Assembly (NCBI GenBank): GCA_966212505.1
Contig: CBIHRS010000021.1
Location: 1 to 64,000, forward strand
Source: CAMLIZ01 sp966212505
GTDB taxonomy: Bacteria; Pseudomonadota; Gammaproteobacteria; Burkholderiales; Burkholderiaceae_C
Direction: 5' to 3'
DNA length: 64,000 nucleotides
The notes below the pieces were generated by a model. That model saw only the letters and a program-made list of their open reading frames with translations. It did no database searches and was not told where the DNA came from. The position numbers were made by a program, and so were the translations under genes. Below, piece after piece: positions 32,513-39,659 of the stretch; position 1 is the stretch's first letter, and every line of letters begins with the position of its first letter.

Positions 32513-35416
32513 TCAGTTCGACGCCACCAGCTGCACGTCCGGCGGCATCAACCCGTACTGCAGCAGCGCATCGTCGAAGCGCCGCACGTTCTCGCGCATC
32601 GGGTGCTGCTTCCATTCGTCGCCGAACACCTTGATCGCGCTGGCCATGTCGTCGGCCTGCTTGGGCGTCAGCAGGTTGAGCCAGTCGACCATCTTCTGCT
32701 GCGACAGCTTGTTGTGCGCGCAGTAGGCGCTGAGGAAGGGGCCGGCGGTGGGTGCGTCGCCGTCGAGGCTGGTCGCGTGCTTCGAGAGCGGGTCGGCGAT
32801 CTCGGGCTTGACGCCGATCGCCTCCAGCCATTGCCGGCTCGCGCCGTCGTACTGGTGCGAATGGCTGTAGGCGGTGGCGCCGGTGTAGATCGCCGAGCCC
32901 GCCAGCACCAGCGCCGCGCCGATGCCGGTCCAGGCGGTGGCGCCCATGCCCATCAGCGTGGCGTCGCCGATGAACACCGCCTCGTCGATGCCGGCGCCGG
33001 TGAGCATGAAGCCGTAGCCCACCGTGTTGAGCGTCTGCCCCACGCCTTCGAGCGTCTTGCCCTCGCTGAAGGCTTGGGCCGCGCTTACCGCGCCGAGGAT
33101 GGCCGACGCGAAGTCGGAGGTGTCCTGCAGCACCAGCCGCAGGCCCTGCTTCATCGTGAACTTGGCGCTCTCGGGCACGCCGAGCTGGTCGATGCGCTCG
33201 GCCCAGTTGGCATAGCCGTTGGCCAGCGGCGTGGCGCCCGAGCCGGGGCGAATGGCAGCCAGCCGGTCGGCCGGAATGCCGGCCGACAGCGCATACGACA
33301 CGCCCGCCAGCTCCTGCCGCACGCCCGAGGCGCCGTTGACGAGGCCGTTGACCAATGCGCCGCTGCGCGCCTTCTCGCCGAACTCGCCCAGCTCGTAGGC
33401 CGCGTTCTGGAAATACAGCACCGCGCCCAGCGTCTTGTTGCCGCGCTTCCAGAGGTTCTGCACGACCTTGGTGGCCTCGGGCGACATCAGCGCATCGCTG
33501 CCCTTGCCGAGCTGCGAGATGGTGCCTTTGCCCACCAGCTCCACCACCTTGCGCAGCGAGCGCTGGAACCACAGCGTGTTGGTCGGCGTGCCGTTCTCGG
33601 CCGTGAGCTGCTGCGGCTTGGGAATCGAGCCGAAGCTGTCGGTCACGCCCTTGTCGTCCAGCCCCTGCCACAGGTAGCCGTCATGGCTCTGGTAGCCGCC
33701 GATCGGGGTGTCGAAGCCTTCCACGCCCTTCAGGCCGGGCGCGTAGGCCTCGATGCCGATGCGCGCGCTTTCGATACGCTCCTGCATCTCGAGAAGCTCC
33801 TGGCCATCGTCGGCCAGTGTCTTGGCCTTGCCGGGGTTCTGCGCGAGCAGCTTCTGCACCGCAGCCGATTGCTCGGCGAGTGAGCTGGCGGCGCCCCATT
33901 CGCTGGCGGGCACCGCGATGAAGGCCGCATCCTTGCTTGTCTCTTCGTTGAGCTCCTTCACATGGTCGGCCAGTGTGTGGAAGCCGGTGCGCACGCCATC
34001 GAGCGCCGCGCTGCCCATGCCGGGCACACCTTGCGCGCGGGCCTGGGCCGCATAGGCGAGGCCGAGCGCATCGTTGCCTTGCGCCGCCGCATCGCCGAAC
34101 ACCTGGCGCAGCCTGAAGGCCGATTGCATCAGCGAGCTGCCGTGCTCGGCGCCAGGGCCGGCGCTCAGGCGCGCCATCTCGGCCGCGATCTGGTCGACCG
34201 CCTGCTTGCCCAGGCCGGGCGTGGTGCCGTCGCTGTACACCGCATGCTGGCAGGCGGTGGAAAGGTCCTGCATCAGCTGGCCGGGGCCGCCACGCGCGTC
34301 GTGCCATTCATGCACGTCGTGCAGCGTGCGCTGCACCACGCGCTGGACGCGGGCGTCCGACATGATCTGGCCCACTTGGCCCGGCGTGGCCGTCTTCGGA
34401 TCGGTCACCTCGGCCAGGCGCTTCATCGCGGCCTCGGCACCGCCCTCGCGCCAGGCCTTCTCCACGTCGGCCACCGGCCGGTCGACCAGCACCGTGTGCT
34501 CGGCCTCCTGGATGCCCTGCTTGATCGCCTCGGCCAGCCGAGGGTCGCCGCCCGCGTAGGTCATGTAGACGCTGCCGCGGCCGGTGAGCTTGCCCAGCGC
34601 CTCGCTACCCTGGCTGTCGCCGCAGAGCTTCACGAGCTGGTCGCGCGTGGCGGCACGTGCACCATCGAAGTCCTGCGCCGCGGCCTTCTGCGCGATCACG
34701 CCGAACTGATCGGCGGTGCGGCCTTGGGCCCCAAGCGTGTTCTGGTAGAGCGACATCGCCTGGTCGACCGCCGTGGTGAAGGTCTTGTCATCCGGCGCGC
34801 GGCTGCGGATCGTCTGCGCCAGCTGGTCGGGCTGCGGCACCGCCTGCTGCGTGCCCGCGTAGTCGAGCTCCTGGTAGATCGAGGTCACGAGGTCGGTGCG
34901 CAGGTCGTCCTGGTGCGTCACCTGCGAATCGGTGCTCGCCGAGGGCATGGCCTCGAGCGCCTTCAGCTCGGAGCGCTGCTGCTCCAGCAGCTGCAGCCGC
35001 GTGCCGTCGAGCACGGTGACCTGCTGGCCCGGCTGCAGATGGCGCACCGCTTCGGCAGGCTGCGCCGGCCGCGTGCCGAAGGCCTGAGGGTCGAGCGAGG
35101 GCGTGCCGGCGAGCTTGGCGTTCACCAGCCGGTCGGCGGCCGCGGTGTCCAGGTTCTTCAACGCGCCGGCATGGTCGAGCAGCTTCCACACCGTGTCGCC
35201 GTCGTGCACCGTGTAGTGCGCGGCGCCCAGCTCGGGCATGCCCGGCGTGAACACGCTGCCGAAGGGATTGGTCTGGTGCTGCGCATCCGGCGTCTCAACG
35301 GGCGCCGGCTTGGGCGGGGCCGGCGGTGGCGGCTTCCTGTGGAGCGCGAGCTCGGCATCGAGCAGCGGTCGGTTGAAGGCACTGAAGGCGGAAAGAAAGG
35401 TCGCGCCGATCGACAT
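32513..35416 (-). CDS. Large uncharacterised protein (967 aa): LysM-like head, hydrophobic C-terminal region
   Basis: I do not recognise a family for the whole. A proline-rich linker (about 29-42, PPPPAPPKPAPVETP) follows 28 N-terminal residues with no clear signal peptide. Residues about 66-137 look like a LysM-type domain (HYTVHDGDTVWKLLDHAG and LQPGQQVTVLDG). A long, mostly helical middle follows. The C-terminal part has glycine/alanine-rich hydrophobic stretches at about 745-765 and 795-846 (including ATAWTGIGAALVLAGSAIYT), then a soluble tail of about 120 residues. The layout of helical body, hydrophobic hairpin and soluble tail recalls secreted translocators or pore-forming effectors. 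No secretion system gene lies in the window. It is transcribed alone. Confidence 0.85.
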   Translation of the reverse strand: MSIGATFLSAFSAFNRPLLDAELALHRKPPPPAPPKPAPVETPDAQHQTNPFGSVFTPGMPELGAAHYTVHDGDTVWKLLDHAGALKNLDTAAADRLVNAKLAGTPSLDPQAFGTRPAQPAEAVRHLQPGQQVTVLDGTRLQLLEQQRSELKALEAMPSASTDSQVTHQDDLRTDLVTSIYQELDYAGTQQAVPQPDQLAQTIRSRAPDDKTFTTAVDQAMSLYQNTLGAQGRTADQFGVIAQKAAAQDFDGARAATRDQLVKLCGDSQGSEALGKLTGRGSVYMTYAGGDPRLAEAIKQGIQEAEHTVLVDRPVADVEKAWREGGAEAAMKRLAEVTDPKTATPGQVGQIMSDARVQRVVQRTLHDVHEWHDARGGPGQLMQDLSTACQHAVYSDGTTPGLGKQAVDQIAAEMARLSAGPGAEHGSSLMQSAFRLRQVFGDAAAQGNDALGLAYAAQARAQGVPGMGSAALDGVRTGFHTLADHVKELNEETSKDAAFIAVPASEWGAASSLAEQSAAVQKLLAQNPGKAKTLADDGQELLEMQERIESARIGIEAYAPGLKGVEGFDTPIGGYQSHDGYLWQGLDDKGVTDSFGSIPKPQQLTAENGTPTNTLWFQRSLRKVVELVGKGTISQLGKGSDALMSPEATKVVQNLWKRGNKTLGAVLYFQNAAYELGEFGEKARSGALVNGLVNGASGVRQELAGVSYALSAGIPADRLAAIRPGSGATPLANGYANWAERIDQLGVPESAKFTMKQGLRLVLQDTSDFASAILGAVSAAQAFSEGKTLEGVGQTLNTVGYGFMLTGAGIDEAVFIGDATLMGMGATAWTGIGAALVLAGSAIYTGATAYSHSHQYDGASRQWLEAIGVKPEIADPLSKHATSLDGDAPTAGPFLSAYCAHNKLSQQKMVDWLNLLTPKQADDMASAIKVFGDEWKQHPMRENVRRFDDALLQYGLMPPDVQLVASN

Positions 35417-35517
35417 CGCGAAAGACTCCGGGGCAGTGTTGAACTGCGATCGAGTCTTGCGAGCGCGTGTGACGCTCCTGCGACAAGGCGCCCATGCGCC
35501 ACCACGAGAATCCGTAG

Positions 35518-36474
35518 TCAGGCGAGGGCGCTGACGCCGAGCAGCCAGCGGCAGAACTCACGCGCCGGCGCCTCCTGCCCGCGCCCTTCGTTGAAGATCG
35601 CGCAGAAGGTGCGCGACGAGAGCGTCAGTTCGCCGAACGGCTGCACGAGCGCCCCCGTTTCGAGGGCCGACCCGGCCGAGACCTCGCTGGCGATCGCGAA
35701 GCCGATGCCGTGGATCGCGCCTTCGATGCACAGGTGGTGGTTGTCGAAGGTGAAGAACGGCTGCTCCAGCGGCACGCGCACGCCCACGTGGGCCAGCCAG
35801 TCGCGCCACGCCGGCGTGGCCGAGCGCGCGCGCAGCAGCACCTGCCCCACCAGGTCTTGCGGCGACGAGACCGCGTGCCGTTGCAGCAGCGCTGGTGAAC
35901 ACACCGGAAACTTGCGCTCGGTCGCGAACGGCACCACCTGGCCGGCCGCGATGCGCTCGCGCCATGCGGCCGATTCGAGCACCGCGTCGTCGAGGCAGCG
36001 CAGCAGCACGTCGAAGTTCTGCCCCTCGGGAGACGACGGCCCCGACACGATCTCGAGCCGCACGTCGATGTCTGGCCAGGCGCTGCTGAAGCCGCCCAGG
36101 CGCGGCATGAGCCAGCGCGACGCGAAGGTCATGCCGGATCGGATCACGATCGAGCGGCGCATCGGCCGCTGCGCGATCTCGCGGGTGGCGAAGGCGATGC
36201 GGTCGAGCGCGGCCTCCAGGTCGGGCTGGTAGCTGCTACCGGCCGCGGTGAGCGCCACGCCGCGACCCTGGCGCTGCGTCAGCGGCACGCCCACGTAGTC
36301 TTCCAGCGCTTTCACGTGGCGGCTGATCGCGCTCTGCGTGACGTTGAGCTCATGCGCGGCCTGCGTGATGCTGCCCAGCCGCGCCACGGCCTCGAACGCG
36401 CGCACGTGGTGCAGTGAGGGCAGGCGCCGCCTGCGCTGCCGCGCCTCGGGTCCGGAATCTTGCTCGTCGCTCAT
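35518..36474 (-). CDS. LysR-family transcriptional regulator, GcvA-like
   Basis: A 318-residue LysR regulator of the GcvA-like group. The HTH is at about 22-80 (LPSLHHVRAFEAVARLGSIT, then ELNVTQSAISRHVKALEDYV), with an arginine-rich lead (EARQRRRRLPS). The ATG at 36474 is preferred over a start six codons further upstream. It is divergent from the HAD phosphatase gene at 36555, which would be the natural target. Its stop lies 101 bp from the start of the 967-residue gene on the same strand, so that gene could also lie in its regulon, but this is only positional. Confidence 0.92.
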   Translation of the reverse strand: MSDEQDSGPEARQRRRRLPSLHHVRAFEAVARLGSITQAAHELNVTQSAISRHVKALEDYVGVPLTQRQGRGVALTAAGSSYQPDLEAALDRIAFATREIAQRPMRRSIVIRSGMTFASRWLMPRLGGFSSAWPDIDVRLEIVSGPSSPEGQNFDVLLRCLDDAVLESAAWRERIAAGQVVPFATERKFPVCSPALLQRHAVSSPQDLVGQVLLRARSATPAWRDWLAHVGVRVPLEQPFFTFDNHHLCIEGAIHGIGFAIASEVSAGSALETGALVQPFGELTLSSRTFCAIFNEGRGQEAPAREFCRWLLGVSALA

Positions 36475-36554
36475 GTCAACACTTGAGAACAAGTCGATGG
36501 TGTGGTGGCGGGCCCATCCCTACAGTCCTCGCTTCCAACACGAGGATCCATTGC

Positions 36555-37229
36555 ATGACCCGCCCGCTGAAAGCCCTGCTGTTCGACATGGACGGCACCA
36601 TCGTCGACAACATGCCGTACCACCTGGCCGCCTGGAAGGAGCTGCTCGGCAAGCGCGGCTGCGCGATCGACATCGACGATTTCCACCTGCGCACCTCGGG
36701 CCGGCACTCGCGCGAAACCCTCCGCGATTACCTCGGCTCTTCGCTGTCCGACGACGAATGCCGCGCCCTCGACGACGAGAAGAACGCGATCTACCAGCGG
36801 CGCTATGCACCCGACATGGCGCCGATCGCCGGCCTCGAGGCCTTCATCAGCCATGCCCGCGGGCTCGGGCTGTCGATCGGCCTGTGCACCGCGGCGCCCG
36901 ACAGCAACGTCCGCTTCGTGCTCGACGGCCTGGGCCTGCGCCATTGCTTCGACACTGTGGTCGACGCGGCCGCCGTGCCGCGCGGCAAGCCGGCGCCCGA
37001 TGTGTTCCTGGCGGCGGCCCGGCGCTTCGGCATCGAGCCGGCGCACTGCCTCGTCTTCGAAGATGCACCGCTGGGTGTGCAGGCGGCAGCCAATGCCGGC
37101 ATGCCCGCGGTGGCGATCACGACCCTGCTGTCACCTGCCGACTTCTCCTCCTGCTCCAACGTGATCGCCACCGCGCGCGACTATCTCGGCCAGGCGCTGT
37201 ACGAACTGGTCGGCTCGCGCCGCCTCTGA
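36555..37229 (+). CDS. HAD-superfamily hydrolase, beta-phosphoglucomutase-like
   Basis: A 224-residue HAD subfamily IA phosphatase or phosphomutase. Motif I is DMDGTIVDN (nucleophile Asp11, acid/base Asp13), motif II lies in LGLSIGLCTAAP, the motif III Lys is in RGKPAPDVF, and motif IV is VFEDAPLGVQAA. A four-helix cap (about 20-85; ending QRRYAPDMAPIAG) places it near beta-phosphoglucomutase and sugar-phosphate phosphatases. The ATG at 36555 follows GAGG; a longer open frame upstream lies in the intergenic promoter. It is divergent from a LysR regulator 80 bp away. The substrate is probably a small sugar phosphate but cannot be named. Confidence 0.9.
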   Translation: MTRPLKALLFDMDGTIVDNMPYHLAAWKELLGKRGCAIDIDDFHLRTSGRHSRETLRDYLGSSLSDDECRALDDEKNAIYQRRYAPDMAPIAGLEAFISHARGLGLSIGLCTAAPDSNVRFVLDGLGLRHCFDTVVDAAAVPRGKPAPDVFLAAARRFGIEPAHCLVFEDAPLGVQAAANAGMPAVAITTLLSPADFSSCSNVIATARDYLGQALYELVGSRRL

Positions 37230-37350
37230 TCTCGCATTCATCATCGAGGAACACGCCATTGGCGACCATGGGACATCCGAGGCCGGATACAGAAAGCGAA
37301 CCGAAAGAATCCCCGGCCGCGCCGTGAAGGGGCGATCGGCCCCGTAAGGC

Positions 37351-38235
37351 TCAGGCCGGCCCGGTCAGCGCTTCGGCCAGATGATCGAAGGTGCGGCGCA
37401 GCGGCGCCGAGTCCTTCAGCTCGCGGTGTGCGGTGAGCCACATCGGCAGCTGCGGCAGCTGCACCTGCGGCAACACGCGCACGAGCTCATTGCACGCATC
37501 GCCCACCTGCCGCAGCCCCATGCCGATGCCCAGGCCGGCGCGCACGGCTTCCCAGCCCACCAGCTGGCTGTCGCAGCGGAAGCCGAAGAACTCGCGGTCG
37601 ACCGCGATGCCGCCCTGGCGGAAGCCGTTGACCAGCATCATCGACTTGTCGAGCCCGATCCAGTGGTGCATCTGCTGTCCGTCGGGCTGTGGCAGGCCGA
37701 AGCGCTCCACATAGCTGCGGTGCGCATAGAAGCCGAGCGCGCAGTGGCCCACGCGGCGCGTGATCAGGCTGCCCTGCGCCGGCTCGGCCATGCGCACCGC
37801 GATGTCGGCCTCGCGCTCGAGCAGGTTGTCGACCCGGTTGGTGGGCACCAGCTCGATCTGGATCTCGGGGTGTGCATGGCGCAGCCGCGCCAGGATGGCC
37901 GGCAGCACGTGGGCTGCCACCAGCTCGCTGGCGCTGATGCGCACCGTGCCGCCTTCGTCGCCGGCGCGCGCGGCCAGCGCCTTCACCGCACCGGCCACCG
38001 CCTCGCGCACGCGGCGCGCCGGCTCCAGCAGCGCGCGGCCCGCAGCGGTGGGCACCATGCCGCGGCCCGAGCGCTCGAACAGCGCCGCACCGGCCTCGGC
38101 CTCCAGCGCCGCGAGCTGGCGCGTCAGCGTGGGCTGGCTGGCCTGGGTTTCCTGCGCGGCCTTGCTCAGCGAGCCATGCTCGGCCACCGCGAGAAAGGTG
38201 CGCAGCAGGCTCCAGTCGAGCTCATCGGCATTCAT
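37351..38235 (-). CDS. LysR-family transcriptional regulator
   Basis: A 294-residue LysR regulator. The HTH lies at about 5-65 (LDWSLLRTFLAVAEHGSLSK, then ETQASQPTLTRQLAALEAEA) with a C-terminal effector domain. The start at 38235 (MNADELDW) is canonical for the group; the open frame upstream is intergenic. It is divergent, with a 92-bp gap, from the membrane-protein/two-component genes that begin at 38328, so these are its likely targets. A 121-bp gap with no gene separates its stop from the convergent HAD gene. Confidence 0.92.
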   Translation of the reverse strand: MNADELDWSLLRTFLAVAEHGSLSKAAQETQASQPTLTRQLAALEAEAGAALFERSGRGMVPTAAGRALLEPARRVREAVAGAVKALAARAGDEGGTVRISASELVAAHVLPAILARLRHAHPEIQIELVPTNRVDNLLEREADIAVRMAEPAQGSLITRRVGHCALGFYAHRSYVERFGLPQPDGQQMHHWIGLDKSMMLVNGFRQGGIAVDREFFGFRCDSQLVGWEAVRAGLGIGMGLRQVGDACNELVRVLPQVQLPQLPMWLTAHRELKDSAPLRRTFDHLAEALTGPA

Positions 38236-38327
38236 CGGTGAATACCTCGTATGACGCGTTGTGGGTTCCGTCCACCGGGGCTGAAAAACACAATGAATCC
38301 ATTCGCTGAACACCTCGGGAGACCCGC

Positions 38328-38918
38328 ATGAAGCACCTGATCGACCGCCTGACCCGCTGCCCCTCCGGCACCTCGCTGGCCATCGGCACCGCCGCCGCCT
38401 TGGCCGGCAACCACTTCGCCACCGCCTGGCTCAACCAGAGTCAGGCCGCCTCGAAGCTGCCGGTGCCCTACTACGTGGCGCAATTGTCATTCAGCCCGTC
38501 GCAGCTCAAGGCCTGGTATGCCGGCATGCTGCAGCAGGGCACGCTCGACATCTACCTGCGCACGCAGCACATCGACTTCCTGTTCATCCTCTCGACGCTG
38601 GCCTTGCATGTGATCGCGCTGCTGTGGCTGTCGCGCGCCTTCGCGCCGGCCTCGCGGCTGCGCCGCTGGCTGGTGGCCGCCGCGTGCATCAGCGCGATCG
38701 CGCCGCTGGCCGATGCCTGCGAGAACCTGGTGTGCTACGCGATGCTCGCGCACCCGCTCGACTTCGCCGATCCGCTGGCCTATCTGTACTCCAGCTGCTC
38801 GACCGTGAAGTTCGCGTTCTTCGTGTTCGCCTATTTGGCGGGCATCGCCGGCGTGCTGGCCGCGGTGGGCGTGCGGGTCAGGAAGCTGCTGATGCGCGGC
38901 GCACCGGAACTCGTATAG
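38328..38918 (+). CDS. Uncharacterised membrane protein, about four transmembrane segments
   Basis: A 196-residue protein with hydrophobic segments at about 18-38 (weak), 84-104 (FLFILSTLALHVIALLWLSR), 113-135 and 160-182 (FAFFVFAYLAGIAGVLAAVG). A polar region of about 45 residues between the first two segments (including YYVAQLSFSPSQLKAWYAGM) may face the periplasm. I do not recognise the family with certainty. A GGGAG ribosome site precedes the ATG. The gene ends 9 bp before a response regulator that is followed by a hybrid kinase, so it is probably co-transcribed with that two-component system and may be an accessory sensor or an output of it. It is divergent from a LysR regulator. Confidence 0.8.
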   Translation: MKHLIDRLTRCPSGTSLAIGTAAALAGNHFATAWLNQSQAASKLPVPYYVAQLSFSPSQLKAWYAGMLQQGTLDIYLRTQHIDFLFILSTLALHVIALLWLSRAFAPASRLRRWLVAAACISAIAPLADACENLVCYAMLAHPLDFADPLAYLYSSCSTVKFAFFVFAYLAGIAGVLAAVGVRVRKLLMRGAPELV

Positions 38919-38927
38919 TCGCTGCCC

Positions 38928-39659
38928 ATGCTGCCGGCCACCCATCGCATCCTGGTCCTCGACGACGAGCCCGAGGTGCTGGCGTGGATCGGCGAGGTGC
39001 TGCGCGAAGGCGGCCTGCAGGTCACCGCGGTCGGCTCCGGCGAGGCCATGCGCCAGGCGCTGCGCGAGCGGCCGCATTCGCTGGTGCTGATGGACCTGCG
39101 GCTGCACGGTGAAGACGGCCTGGCGCTGGCCCGCGAGCTGCGCCGCGGCTCGACGATGCCGATCATCATGATGAGCGGCAAGGGCGACGAGACCGACCGC
39201 GTGCTCGGCCTCGAGCTGGCCGCCGACGATTACCTCTCGAAGCCGATCTCCGGCCGCGAGCTGCTGGCGCGTGTGCGCGCCACGCTGCGCCGCTGCACCG
39301 AGCTGTCGCAGCCGGCGCCGCATCCCGATGCGCTGGTGCACGAGCGCTACCGCTTCGACGACTGGGTGCTCGACCTCACCGAGCGCACGCTGGCGCGGGC
39401 CGATGGCGCGCCCTGCGAGCTCACGCGCGGCGAGTTCGCGCTGCTGGCCGCGATGGTGCGGCAGCCTTCGCGGGTGTGGACCCGCGAGGAGCTGCTGGCG
39501 CAGTTTCGCGGCAGCGAGGCCGAGGCCTACGACCGCAGCGTCGACGTGCTGGTGCTGCGCCTGCGCCGCAAGATCGAGCCCAACCCGCGGCAGCCGGTCT
39601 ACATCCGCACCGAGCGCGGGCAGGGCTATGTGTTCGGCGTGGCGGTGAGCCGTGGCTGA
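38928..39659 (+). CDS. Two-component response regulator, OmpR/PhoB family
   Basis: A 243-residue response regulator. The receiver domain has the acidic pair LDDEPE (15-20), the phosphorylated Asp56 in LVLMDLRL, and Lys in DDYLSKPIS. A winged-helix DNA-binding domain occupies about 130-240 (LTRGEFALLAAMVRQPSRVW, then YIRTERGQGYVFGV). It starts 9 bp after the membrane-protein gene, and its last codons overlap the GTG start of the hybrid kinase by 8 bp. With the kinase it makes a TorR/TorS-like pair: the DNA-binding regulator is separate while the kinase carries its own extra receiver. Confidence 0.93.
   Translation: MLPATHRILVLDDEPEVLAWIGEVLREGGLQVTAVGSGEAMRQALRERPHSLVLMDLRLHGEDGLALARELRRGSTMPIIMMSGKGDETDRVLGLELAADDYLSKPISGRELLARVRATLRRCTELSQPAPHPDALVHERYRFDDWVLDLTERTLARADGAPCELTRGEFALLAAMVRQPSRVWTREELLAQFRGSEAEAYDRSVDVLVLRLRRKIEPNPRQPVYIRTERGQGYVFGVAVSRG

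Noticed and set aside
32513..35416. Assigning the 967-residue protein as a type III translocator (HrpF/NolX/HrpK)
   Set aside because: Only the general layout is similar. No secretion genes or clear sequence motif support the name, so it is left uncharacterised.
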